Assembly (NCBI GenBank): GCA_025677815.1
Contig: JAIXMP010000011.1
Span: 930,001 to 994,000, forward strand
Direction of reading: 5' to 3'
Length of the DNA: 64,000 bases
Origin: Phascolomyces articulosus
Taxonomy: Eukaryota; Mucoromycota; Mucoromycetes; Mucorales; Lichtheimiaceae
Part shown: piece by piece, positions 11,512 to 23,749 of the stretch
Position numbering within the stretch: position 1 is the first letter of the stretch
How the letters are laid out: each line of letters begins with the position of its first letter
The notes under the pieces: model-generated
What the model was told of the DNA's origin: nothing
Databases searched by the model: none
The model's input: only the letters and a program-made list of their open reading frames with translations
Translations under genes and position numbers: made by a program

Positions 11512-14500
11512 ATGTCTGAACAAATTGTTATATCTAATTCTTTAAAAAAGAAACAGCGTCAAAAAAGACGCCATCAAAAGAGACAGGAACAAGAGTTTCG
11601 TAATATCATGTAAGAAAAAAAAAAAAGAGAGAGAGAATTCTTGTTTTTCATTCAAAAAAATCTAACAGCTATATCAAAGTGATAATGGACCTCAACGTTT
11701 GAGAGAAAACCCAGTGGGATTAGTAAAAAACATTGCAATGCATTATTCTGGCACTGTAAGTAGTCTCTATATAGAATGATGATGATGATCAGCAGATAAC
11801 AACATTGTTAACGTGCCCAATGGATACCATCTTTTGTTTGATATTCATATACAAAATGAATAGGGATGGCGTGGATACGAATCGTTTATTGGCACCAAAC
11901 TCTTTTATCCGGGCTATATTGACAAAATGCAAAATGACATTTTAAAGAGCCAATCCGGTAAATTTATTCATTTTATTGATTACCTAATTGGTTTATTATT
12001 GACAACAAAATTATCTCTTTCTAGTCCGAGACATTATTGAAGAATTGGCTGAACGACAAACGCAACAACTTGAAAAAGAACAATTAGCCAAAGGTGGCAA
12101 AATCAAGAAATACAATCGACAAAAACAAAAAGAAAATCGTCGTAAAGAACTTGAACAAATTGCCAAACAAATTTCGAAAAAATGTGTTGCTTCCATGGAT
12201 GATGTTGGCAAGAAAAGAGTCAGGTACAAACAACAATCATAATTTTTTAACGGAGTTTCAACAAAATGTGAATTGTCCGCATAATATGTTTAGCTCACTT
12301 TATAATTTGAAACATTTCATTAGAGTCATGGCTACTTTAGTGGATATCATTTTATCCAGATTATATGATCAAGGCGTTTATGTGAAAGAAAGTCAATGGG
12401 AAGAGGTAATAGGATTATTACGACAATATCAAATGTTATATTATATTATATAATATAATACTGTGATGCATCGTCCTCGTATTGATATATTAAATGTGCT
12501 TATTCATTCATGATTAGTTACGAAAAGTCGCAGAACATGCTCAAAAGAACAATCAAACACTTTTGTTATTACCAGCTCACAAGTCTCATATTGATTATCT
12601 TGTGATCAATTATGTCATGCTTAGATTGGGTAAATACAACATCATTTTATTTATATACAGATTTATTTTTTGTATAAGCATGAATCATCCAATTTTAGCT
12701 GACTTGTATATTATTAATAACTCTTTCTTGGTTCTTGGTACACCAAAAAAAATGTTGGGGACCAAAATGATATGTTAATAGGTTTCCAAATTCCTCATAT
12801 TATTGCTGGTGAAAATTTAGATATTCCTTTAGTGAGTACCTTACTCAAAGCCTGTGGTGCTGTTTATATTCGTCGTGAATGGGGTGGTGATGAACTTTAT
12901 AAAGCAGTTCTTGAAGAATATATCAGCCTTATTTTCCAAAATGGACGTAAGTATAAACTCAAGGGGTTTTTTTTTTGGCATCATGATCCATGGATATTGT
13001 TGGGTTATTGTGATCTTATGAATTCAAGTGTGTGTTGTATTACACGTTTGTTGGGTCGTTTTTTATTATCTTATATTAATAAGTATCATGCTCTTGTCAT
13101 TTTGATTATCATATATAGTCAACTTTCAATGTTTTGTGGAAGGCACTCGTTCACGTTTAGGTAATTATTTATTAGCGGATGGTGTTACAACGTAAAATAA
13201 AAAAAAATAACGATACTAATTAATTAAAAAAAATCATCATGTTTAATAATCATCATCATTTTAATATTATGATAGGCAAAGTATTAGCTCCCAAACTCGG
13301 TATTTTGAAAATGATTGTAGAATCATTCGCCAAAGGTCGTTTCTCGGATTGTTGGATCGTGCCAATGACGGCTTCTTATGATAAAATCATGGAAACCCAA
13401 AGGTAAAAACGTGTAAACAAGAATTTGTAACGTTGTACGAGAAAAAGAAACTCATCGAAATTTTTTGATTTTGCTTGGTATTTTTGTTTTCTTAGTTATG
13501 CTGATGAACTTCTTGGCAATCCAAAACAACAAGAAAGTCTTTTGTAAGTCGATATCAGTGTTTATAGCATTGAAGGAATGGAGTTTGAATTGTAATAGAG
13601 GTCATCGTTGGCACATGGATTATTTATATTACTTAATATAGAGGTGTTCTTGGAAGCGCATCCGTTCTTATGGAGAAAATGGGTCGAGTAGATGGTAAAT
13701 TTTATCCTATCATTTTTTTAAATAGCACCACGTTCTTTTTGTTTCCTTGACTAATTGTTACTGACGGTCTATCCTATGTAACATATAATGTTGATAGTTC
13801 GTATCGGAAAGCCCTATTCATTGAAGGAATGGATTAATGAACAAAACCAAATACGAGGGTGAGTGATCACATAAAACTATTAAAAAAAGCACGGGGAATG
13901 TGTCGATATACGGCAACCAGAAGATTGCGTTACTTGTTTTTTTACTTATCATGCGTTTTTTATTATTATAATTTTTAGTCCTCTTGATATTCTCAACGAT
14001 GGTGAACAAAAGAGTATTATTTTGAAATCATTAGGATATCGGTAAGTAATTATTAATACAATGTATTACATGGAAGAAAATTGAGGCTCGTGTATACTAA
14101 ATTTTCTTATTCATTTGAATTGATTGAAAACATAGCGTGTTATCTGATATCGTAAGTTGGTTTTTTGTTCGAAGACTATATATTCTCAAACATGGATGAT
14201 TTGACTAAATAAGGTATTTAATAGAATGCAATTACTCCTGTGATGCCATCGGCATTAGTCGGAACTGTAATCTTGACACTACGTGGTCGGGGCGCAGGTC
14301 GAAGCGAATTGATCCGACGTATGGAATGGTTGACCCGAATGATTAGAGCAAAGGATGCTGAAGTGGTTGCTATTCCAGGCATGACGACGGATGATCTTGT
14401 TGACAGGTAAAAAACAAAAATGGATGAATATTACAGGTGTTTACTGGAGGATAATAAATCTAATCAAATCTTTTGTCATGTATCATATAGAGCTATTGCT

Positions 14501-15815
14501 ATCCATGATCAACTTATTGGTCAACGTCGAGAAAAGGATCTTCTCGAACCTACATTCTATGGTATTGATCGATTTGAACTTTCTTATTATCGAAACCAAG
14601 TTATTCATCTTTTTGTTGAAGAATGTAAGATATATATATATATTATTTTTTACATCTTGTTTCATTATTCGATATAGAAAAGTGAACACTTTATTAGACA
14701 AGAGAGTACTAAATCATCTTTTTTTATCGTCAATAGCCATTATCTGTGCTTCCTTGTATACCATTATTAAGAAGGGTGGTGGAAAATTGGATCAGCGTAT
14801 GCAATATGCTGAATTGCTGGATGAAGTTACATTCTTATCAAGCTTACTCAAGATTGATATGATTTACAAACCTGGAACAATTGAAGATAACACACATCAT
14901 GCATTACAATGGTTGGTCGATAACAATGTATTGTATTTCGATCAAGAAAGTGGATGGATTGGATTATCAGACATGGAACGTAGCAGTGGACGTGAAAATT
15001 ATGGTAAGAAGGCTGAGAGAAACAATTATATTTATACATATGTCAGTAATAATAATTGACAATGATAAAAAATTAATTCCCATATATTCTAAATCGATAG
15101 ACTTCTTATGTTTCTTGATCTGGCCATTCATTGAATCCTACTGGCTTTCATGCGTCAGCTTGTTTACTTTGACTCCACCCGTAAGATCTTCACAAGATAC
15201 ACCAGTCTATGTTGATAACAGTTTGTTCATGAAACGAACTCAGGCACTTGGTAAAACACTCTATTACCAAGGTGATCTCGTAAGTTATAAATATATTTAT
15301 TTAGGAAAGGAAAAGTAACATTGATATAAAAGTTATACTCATTATTTGGTTAAAAAAAATTACAGAGTTATCTCGAAGCAGTCAACAAGGAAACAGTTGC
15401 CCATGCATTTAACCGATACGAACAACAAGGTATCATGTTACGCAAACATTATAAACAACCCAAAGTTTGGTCTGAAGTGGGATTGGATACATGCTACATA
15501 CCCGAACGTTATAATAGCGTTTTGATTCCAGAAGGTCGTTTGTGGAGACTAGCAGAAAGAATTGGTAAATTTAGACGTGAAGGCAAAAATCGAAGAGATA
15601 ACGAAGCAGGTATGTATTAATCTATGAGAGGAAAAAAATAGTACAAGCGGTTCCTTTCCATAGACGAATGTCATTTTCTAATCAATTATGCAATATTGAT
15701 ATTTATTCCTATAGTGAGCTCTCGTGTTTTGAGAATGGCACATGAATTAGCAGAACAAAACAATCAATTGTCTGCTAATCAAAAGACACTTTTGAAAAAT
15801 GCAAGCAGGTTGTAG
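11512..15815 (+). CDS. PlsB/GNPAT-type glycerol-3-phosphate or DHAP O-acyltransferase, predicted peroxisomal
   Basis: Seen: about 20 short exons join in phase to roughly 780 residues. The N-terminus is strongly basic (KKKQRQKRRHQKR). Acyltransferase block I is HKSHIDYL (HX4D catalytic pair), block II GAVYIRREWG, block III FVEGTRSRLGK and block IV IVPMTASYDK. A hydrophobic segment (FLCFLIWPFIESYW) lies in the C-terminal half. The protein ends ASRL-stop, a good type-1 peroxisomal targeting signal. Known: this family acylates the sn-1 position of glycerol-3-phosphate (mitochondria, bacteria) or dihydroxyacetone phosphate (peroxisomes; first step of ether-lipid synthesis). The usual Dikarya GPATs (Gat1/Gat2) belong to another branch. 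Inferred: SRL favours a peroxisomal DHAPAT role, but substrate choice cannot be read from sequence. The long charged insert near residues 95-155 is probably a coiled coil. Confidence 0.9.
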
Positions 15816-16666
15816 AATTTATAAAACACATTTAACGCAATATATCCCCCACCATTCTCAGTTACGCATGCACACACAGACATACATCCGTACTACTATT
15901 AGTGATAATCAGTTTGTAAACGAAAAAAAATGAATTTTATCCTAACTGTATTGTTTAAACCAATAAGATCCACATTCTCCTCCACCTATTATTATATATT
16001 TATCTTTATCATTCTGTTATTTTTTTTTTCCTTTTTACTAAATATTATCGTTGTATACTCTTTTTTTTCCGTAATTTTTAAAAATAATATTTTCCCCTTA
16101 TTCCCATTTATGCATAACTTTTTTTTACTTAAATTAAAAAAAGAATACTTTAGAGGTGATTTCTACAGTACTAATGAATTCAAAAATACGTACAAACACC
16201 TAATTTTTTCCTTTGTACGTAGTAGTTGCAGTTGTATTGGTAGTAAAATACGAGTGCAGCAACATTTATCAAGTGGCATGTCTTCAATATCTCTATTTCT
16301 GTAGGAACTTTTAATCCGGCTGCTGGCTGTATTAGCTGTTGATATATTATAAACAAAGATATTCCACTTATAGTTTCTTTTAGGTCCCACTAATTGGTAT
16401 ACACTTACTTTAGGTTTACTATCTATAACTATATTAAAAGCAGATATTTACACTAAATGATTCTGTATTGTAGTTTTTATTTAAGCATTATATATTATAG
16501 GTAATAAGAGTATTACAGGTAATAAGAGGAATAGGAGGGACGACAGACAATCATAAAAAAAAGTAGAATAATTGATTATACAAAATGAATGAGTCAATTT
16601 TAAATGTAGGATAAAAAGTGAGCGAAAGCCATTGTCAGCAAGAAAACAAGAACACGAGGCTAAAAT
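15816..16666. other. Convergent 3' regions between acyltransferase and RTT109 genes
   Basis: This holds the 3' UTRs of two genes pointing at each other. It is AT-rich, with T-runs at 16020-16080. A 12-base direct repeat (aggtaataagag) occurs twice at about 16499-16530. No gene is seen. Confidence 0.55.
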
Positions 16667-18196
16667 TTATGAGATACGTGGTTTTTTGCTTTGTTCCGTT
16701 GCATCATCATTATCCGTCCGTTTTCGTCTTATTAAGTTTGATGATAATACATTTACGTTGCCATTACCGTTACCGTTTACATTGATTGGAGTAACACGGC
16801 GCTTAATACTCGATATGGACAATACATTCACTTGTTTTGGAGCAGAAAATGATGCAGCAGAAGAAGGAGATGGTAAAGTATCAGTAATAATAGATCGTGT
16901 GGGTCCATTGGTATCAATTACCAGAGGTTCATCCAAATCCATCGATTTCCATTTCGAAATAAATTTGTTCGTCGATTCAATGTTATGATTCACATCTTCA
17001 AAACTGAGTTCCATAAAATAATTCCAGAGCACAGTATATTCATCCCTTTCGATTTCTTTGTGCTGAAGTATTTCTTTATCCATGGGCTTATCATCCTTTG
17101 CACGGTTGTTGCCACACAGTTGAACAACAAAAAAACCAGCAAGATGATGTCCACATTCTTCGGTGACGCCAAGAGTTGCCCAAAATTCTTTCACTGTCAT
17201 TTGTTCACTATCATCTATATCTTCATCATCTTCACTATTATCCTCATCCTCGTCATCATGATCATCACCCTCTTCCTCGCCTTCACTATCATCAGCTTCT
17301 TGATTACGCTTAACGTCATCTTTCATAAAAGTTCTGAGCAGTCTTGACTTTGCATCATCTTCAAAACGTGGCAATACTTGAGCAGCTTTAGCATTGGGAT
17401 CATAAGGATAGCCATATTTCCATAATGAATTAGGTTTTTGTCCAATTTCATACCATCCAGATTGTTCATCATCAACGCTTGGAATGCTCAGCCATCCAGT
17501 TTGTTTTTTTACGTTTGTTGTAGTTGTTGTAGTAGCAGGAGCAGTAAATTTATTGGTTTCATTAGACGACGATTTTAACCACTTCCACCAGGATCCAATT
17601 ATACCGGCTTTGTTTTCAGTAGTAGTAGTAGTATTTGTTGAAGCCGTTTGCTGTTTTTCTTCTTTTTGTTCTTGTTCTTCGAGACATCTCGTCAACACCT
17701 TGTACCACCAACGAAGCAAATTACGATCTGAAAGCACCCTCTTATCTTTGTTTCGTGAAGATTGATGGAAAAGATATTGACGCTGTGAACGAGCAAACAC
17801 ATGGATAGTACAAGGTGAAACACTTTTGATGTATGCTTCAATAACTCTACCAACAACACCGTTAAACTCAGGTGTACCGGTCGTATCCACTTTGCCAATG
17901 TATACAGTTTTTTCTAATTCACCATTGGAATCAATTGTTTCGTATTCATCGGTTTCGATGCCACAAATAAATTTTGGTTGTTGTTTTTGTTGATCTTGTT
18001 GTTCATAATTTTTTGTAACAGTATTGGTATTGATACCTGTCACCAAGATCAAGTGGTGTTGCAATGTCGTTCTTTTATCTTGAAAGAGTTTGGATGGAGC
18101 TGATTTGGTTCGTACATTATAGATGTGGAATTGTGTGCCATTTTCAAGTGGCATGAGTAGTTGTTCCAAATGCTGAGACAATGTGTCGTAGGACAT
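16667..18196 (-). CDS. RTT109: Histone acetyltransferase Rtt109 (H3K56/H3K9)
   Basis: Seen: one uninterrupted ORF. I take the Met at 18196 (MSYDTLSQHL..., 509 aa) rather than the in-frame Met 12 codons earlier, because similarity to the family begins there. Family blocks in order: CGIETDEYETIDS; KRVLSDRNLLRWWYKVL; WYEIGQKPNSLWKYGYPYD; PRFEDDAKSRLLRTF with the conserved Asp-Asp and the Lys that is auto-acetylated in yeast; and EFWATLGVTEECGHHLAGFF. A long acidic D/E insert (about residues 320-355) and a basic tail resembling a nuclear signal (KKPR) are present. Known role: the fungal p300/CBP-like enzyme that acetylates newly made histone H3 with Asf1/Vps75 during replication. The single exon contrasts with its intron-rich neighbours. 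Confidence 0.93.
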   Translation of the reverse strand: MSYDTLSQHLEQLLMPLENGTQFHIYNVRTKSAPSKLFQDKRTTLQHHLILVTGINTNTVTKNYEQQDQQKQQPKFICGIETDEYETIDSNGELEKTVYIGKVDTTGTPEFNGVVGRVIEAYIKSVSPCTIHVFARSQRQYLFHQSSRNKDKRVLSDRNLLRWWYKVLTRCLEEQEQKEEKQQTASTNTTTTTENKAGIIGSWWKWLKSSSNETNKFTAPATTTTTTNVKKQTGWLSIPSVDDEQSGWYEIGQKPNSLWKYGYPYDPNAKAAQVLPRFEDDAKSRLLRTFMKDDVKRNQEADDSEGEEEGDDHDDEDEDNSEDDEDIDDSEQMTVKEFWATLGVTEECGHHLAGFFVVQLCGNNRAKDDKPMDKEILQHKEIERDEYTVLWNYFMELSFEDVNHNIESTNKFISKWKSMDLDEPLVIDTNGPTRSIITDTLPSPSSAASFSAPKQVNVLSISSIKRRVTPINVNGNGNGNVNVLSSNLIRRKRTDNDDATEQSKKPRIS

Positions 18197-18339
18197 TGTT
18201 AGATAGAAGGAAAGGGAACGAGAAAAACACACAATATTCGCGTTTTCGTGTTGGAAAAAGAGTTTTTTGGGGGTGGCGCGTTTCGCAGCTTTTTGTTCAT
18301 GAAATCCCGAAATTGATTTTTTTCGATCATAGTTCTAGA

Positions 18340-18591
18340 ATGTTATACGAAGTTTATTTGCTAATGATAAGAAACATGCATTACGACGATTGGACTTTGT
18401 TCCAACAGGACACACCTTCTGCTTCCTATAGACATAATATCTTGGAAAATAATACGCAAGCTGTATTAGAGTTTGTGACACCCATCTACAATACAGTCGA
18501 AGAAGGTGAAACCTGTAGTAATAATAACAATATGAAAAATGATGCATACAAGGATAAGTGTAAATGCATATATAATTATATTTTATTTTAA
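18340..18591 (+). CDS. Candidate small ORF (83 aa) divergent from RTT109, ending at the repeat boundary
   Basis: Seen: ATG at 18340, stop at 18589-18591, starting 143 bp from the RTT109 start on the other strand. The residues are mixed and not obviously random (DDWTLFQQDTPSASYR), with an Asn run near the end. The frame stops 46 bp before the outer edge of the left inverted-repeat arm. No domain is recognised. It may be a real small gene, a gene truncated when the duplication formed, or chance. Confidence 0.25.
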   Translation: MLYEVYLLMIRNMHYDDWTLFQQDTPSASYRHNILENNTQAVLEFVTPIYNTVEEGETCSNNNNMKNDAYKDKCKCIYNYILF

Positions 18592-18747
18592 GTGCTAAAT
18601 GTATATATGCTCTTTTATTTTATTTTTGAGGAAAAAAATATGCAAGAAAAAAAGAAGTATATTGTAATATAATACATAATGAAGTATATACATGAGAGGA
18701 GAGTAATGACAGTAACCATTGACATATGATATAGGAATAATAACAAT

Positions 18748-21700
18748 TTAACGTCTGGCCTTTCGTCGCCAGTAAATAAGTCCAGCACATACAAGTACAT
18801 TAAAGACACAATAAATACAGACGATACCAATGTTTTGCCATTTATGTGCCGCGTCCCAACCGTAGAAGGTGGTGTAAAGCTCCTTGCCGGATGAATATAA
18901 ACTGTAGCTACATTCGGTTGTGCTGTTTGGATCAATTAAAAATCCTGTAGCACCAGATGCAAAATACTCCTTGAGATATTCACCACAAGTAAGACCAGCA
19001 GGAGGAGTAAACTTGAAAAGATCCTTTGCGCTTGGTATCACAGGTAGATTTTCTAGCTCGTTGACAACTAGTCCTTCTATGACATAATGGAATGGAACTA
19101 ATGAAAGAAGGATAAATATGTTAATATTATATATATATAAGACATTAGATCATAGTATATAATAGTAAAAATATAATATATACATACCAAGCCAATACAT
19201 CCATGCACTCCAGAAACGCGGAAGTGCAAATTGGGTTTGAAGAACACCAGCAAAAGTAACCACGGATGAAAATGCCAAAGGTGTAAGAACGGCAGCAATG
19301 TATGGGTTTTCTGTAAGACCACCAAGAATGAATCCCATGGTAACGGCCCACACGACAAAAAGTACTGTCATGAGATAGTAATAACCAGCAGCTTCTGAAG
19401 TGTCAGCAAGACCTACAGTATAATAGATACCGATCATAAATAGGAAACATAGGAACAAGATGTAAGGAATTTCAACAATAATGGCAGACATGGCATAAGG
19501 AACCCATCCATAGAATCGAGAAGCGTATTCACGGCGGAAAAATACTCGCTCGCCCATGAATTTTGGTTGACCCATAGTGATCTATATTTCATCACGGTGA
19601 TTAATTTATTGACAATAGCATTCATTAATATATATGTATGAAAAAAAAAAAAAGACAAACTTACCATCATGTAAGCCAAAGGCATAGAACCAAACAGCAG
19701 AAGGATACGGTTTTGAATATCAATAAATGAGAGTGACAACTTCCAGAACGTGAAACCAATAAACAAAGAAATTGAAGCAATTGTAAGGAAACGACCAAGA
19801 TTATATCCAGATGATCGCCAGTAAACCAAACTCATGCGCTTGAAAACAAAATACAATTGAGTCAAGAAAGGAGTAGCATACGTCAATGACTTGCGTGTAG
19901 GATTCATATTCACATTGTTATGAATAGCTTCCAGTTCTTCATCAAGAGCCTTTGCATTGGGAGAATTAGCCCATACATCAGCCCAATTCTTGGCTGATGC
20001 ATTACCATTGCTGTTGCCAGAAGCAACCACATCAAGAATATACTCAGCAGGATTGGAATCAGGCGCATATCTGGGTCCACCGTTGGTTTCAAAATATTCA
20101 ATCATGATCTTGGAGCCTTGGCCAATTTTACCATAATAAGCAGTGCGACCACCACGGACAAGTAAATGTAAGTGATCAAAGTATTCAAACAAAATTGCAG
20201 AAGGTTGATGGATCGTACACACCACAGGCCATCCAGCATCAGCAAGCTTGCGTAAAAATCGTACAATGTTATAAGAACTTTGAGCATCCAGTCCAGACGT
20301 AGGTTCATCCAAAAAGATTAATTTGGGTTTGGCAACCAATTCCATGGCAATGGTCAATCGCTTGCGTTCTTCAACAGAGATACCGCAACCACTGGCAAGG
20401 TCACCTACTTGGGCATCTGCAATATCTTCCATTTCCAAAAGTTGGATAATTTGTTCGACATAGGCATCTTTTTCGCTCTTGGGAACACTTGCATCTTGAC
20501 GGAGATAGGCAGAGAATTGCATTGCTTCACGGACGGTATCGGCAGGTTGATGGACATCCATTTGTTCGACATAGCCAGTAATTCGTTCGAAATCATCCAA
20601 CAACATTTCGCTGTTCAAATAGGTACGACCTTCTACTTTACCAATGGTTTTGCGTCGAGCGAGTACATCCAAAAGAGTTGTTTTACCAGCACCTGATGAA
20701 CCCATCAATGCAGTTAAATGACCAGGCTTGACAATACCGGAAACATCATTGAGGATTTGGAATGAACCACCCTTGACAGGGACGGTATAATTGATGTGTT
20801 GCCATGAAAAGGTGGTGCCAGTCGAGACTTGATCCATCTTTTCAGTGATTTGGAGTTGGCGTTCAAGTCGTTCTTTTTCTTCTTCAGGCGTGCGTGGCTT
20901 GGGTGCCTTGCCAGGAAGATAGAGTTTGGTCAAGGATCCACCACTGCCAAGTTGGTATTTTTCAATCAAAAGCATGTTGATACCAGTGAAAAACAAGAAC
21001 CAGACAATCAACATGACAATATTGACAGACCAGAGCCAATTGGGTTCAATGCCAAGAAGATCACGCAAGTAATCATCACCGAGGACAAAGCTTTCGCCTG
21101 CTGTACCGCCATTCATGGAACAAATTTTGTGAGCCCAGTCATCATAACCAGGTCCATAAGGAATCGAACTACCAGGACCATCACATGTGTACACTTGTCC
21201 TTGCATTTCGGTAATGAGAAGTGCTTTGTATGCGTAGGCAAGGGGGTAAATCCAATGGATCCTATATATGCACAGTTATGTTAATTCATTAATATCTTTG
21301 TTGGTTGATTCTTTTTATAATAGGTTATAAAAATATAATTCATAACCATACATACCAGAAGAACCATGGGTGCATCACACTATAATACATGTAGTAACCC
21401 ATGTACAAAAAGGCATAGATAAACATGACACAGGCAACGAGATTGGCAATCATAAAGTTGTTGGTGAGAAGACCGAAGAAGCGGAAGAAACCACTCATGG
21501 ACACTGACATGGTCACCAAAGTAAGGAAATGAGTGAAAAAGCGACCAGCATCAAGATTGAGACCCATCAAAAAGTAGGTAATGATTTCCCACAAAAGTAC
21601 TAGTAAATAAAAAGGCGCAAAAACAATGTTAGACCAAGGATATATCCTGTGATAGAAAGAGATAAACTTGAGTAAAATAAATTAACAAACCTTGAGCAAT

Positions 21701-23749
21701 TGCAAGCGGGAAATCCATAATGATTTGTGAAATATAGTAGGCGGAAGGTCGATACATGGCATAATGCTTGTGTTTCTCCAAGATTGGACGTCCAACCATA
21801 ATGTTGACCAAATCACTGTGCGAGATAAATCCATTAATAATAACCGTAAAACAAATAGCACCTGCACGAGACACAGCACCATTGGCGGTCAATGGCATTT
21901 TGTAAAAGCAAGAACCAAGCATGAATGCAATAATGAGAACTGTTCCATAACGTGAGAGAAGGGATGAATGACTTCGTGCCAACAATTGGAAATTTCGAAT
22001 GGCCAATGCCTTGACTTGTTGATAAAATGATACAGTATATGGATCTTTTTTGGGTGCACGTTTCTGATGTTCGTCAAAAACAGCAGCCTTGAATAAATCG
22101 GCTGGCTTTTCATTTTGTACTTGGTCTTGGTATTCATCGAGCTCATACATCATTTTTTTGTAAACGTCTGATTCGAGATAGCGTTGATGAAGTTCAGCAG
22201 CAGATTCAGGAACAGTGTAGCCTTCCTTGACTTCACGTTCCAATGGGTTCGAAATACCCGTCAAAAAATCAGGAATGGATTTACGAGGAGAGGCATAATA
22301 ACCAAGATTTTCAAAGTAAGACTTGGCTTGTTCAACAGGTCCAAAATAAATCATGTAACCACTATCAAGAAGCAGTATTTTGTCATAAAGAGCAAACATA
22401 CTATTGGAAGCTTGATACAAGGTGGAAACAGTTGTCTTGTGAAGCACATCAGTCATGATACGAAGTGAACGGACATAATCGAGGGCTGTTACTGCATCGA
22501 GACCTCGTGTAGAACCGTCCCATAAATTAATCGAACTTTGAGTCGTCATGGCTTCTGCAATTGAAAGGCGTTTGCGCTCCCCTCCAGAAAGACCTCGGAC
22601 GGAAGCATCGCCCACCAAAGTATCCATTTTCTTTGAAAGACCAAGCATGTTACCAAGCATGTAAATGAGTTTGTTGACAAACACTTTTTTTGTTTCATCG
22701 GGAAGACGGTTGCCAGGTGTTTTCGTTCGTAATGCAAATTGGAGTGTTTCTTTGGTTGTCAATCTAATATTATAATCAATTGATCGCCATTAGTATATAC
22801 TTCTTTTGGAAACAGATAAAGAACAGTAAGAAGGAAAAGAATAAGCCAAAAATAGTTACGTACGTTGGATAATGTTGATCTTCTTCTTCGTTATAGATGA
22901 CTTGACCCCGATAATGCTTTGCAAATGTTTCGGGATCAATTCCACCATATGAAACATCGCCTTTTATATTTGTATAGCCACCTCGCATATTCGCCAATAC
23001 TTTGAGCAATGTGGTGGTACCTGCACCTGGACGACCGAGTACTAGGAGCATTTCACCCTCTTTTACGAACCCAGAAAGCGGATGCAAAATCTTTTTGCTG
23101 GCTAGCTGGCTAAAGCCAAAATTAAATAGCTTCCAAGGTTGTACAAGGCTTAGCAAGCCTGTGATTACAGTTGGGATGGTATGAGCATCAGCACCAATAC
23201 CCTAAATAATAATAATAATAATAAAGGCAAACCACACGATTAGTAAAGGTAACAAAGTGTCAAAGTAATTACCAATTTTAACATTATATGTTACCTCGAC
23301 TTCTAAATCTTTCCATACTAAACCAAGATGCTTTGGTTTCTTTCCAGCTTCTTTATCTTCGTAGGACAAGCCTTGTAAAAACTGATCCAAATCAAACTCT
23401 TCTTCAGCGACTCGCCCTTCTTCTCCTGCCTTTTCAAGATCTTGGTTGACATTGGAGTGTCGACTGATCCTTGAAAGTTCGCGTTTCATTTCATGGTATT
23501 CTTCAATAGCAGCTGTAATAGAAATAGAACATGATGATCGATGAGTTTCATAATAATATAAATAATGGAAGAGTAGTAAGGAGATCAATCATTATAATTA
23601 CCTTCAACATCAACTGTATTTGCATTTATTTCACCATATGCTTCACCAGAACCATATTGATTATTATGAGTGACAGTAACGTCTGATGGCGGCCGGTCCA
23701 GACTGTCATTGCTATTATTATTGTTGTGTTGTTGTTGTGCGTTAACCAT
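18748..23749 (-). CDS. PDR-type (ABCG) full-size ABC transporter, left copy
   Basis: Seen: eight exons, about 1450 aa, with ATG at 23749 and stop at 18748-18750. The order is N-terminal Q/N-rich tail, NBD1, TMD1, NBD2, TMD2, as in the PDR/CDR subfamily. NBD1 has the family's degenerate Walker A (GRPGAGTTTLLK, no Lys), signature LSGGERKR, and WDGSTRGLD in place of a canonical Walker B Glu. NBD2 has an intact Walker A (GSSGAGKTTLL) and Walker B (LIFLDEPTSGLD), with the usual divergent signature (ISVEERKR). Known: such asymmetric pumps export azoles, sterols, phospholipids or other lipophilic compounds from the plasma membrane; the substrate cannot be deduced. Introns have normal borders and no stop or frameshift was seen, so the copy looks functional. 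It is transcribed outward, away from its twin. Confidence 0.95.

Noticed and set aside
20829..21284. A 151-codon + strand frame opposite the left pump (and its twin at 31524-31979)
   Set aside because: It is an antisense shadow of the NBD2-proximal coding sequence. Its conservation between arms merely reflects arm identity.
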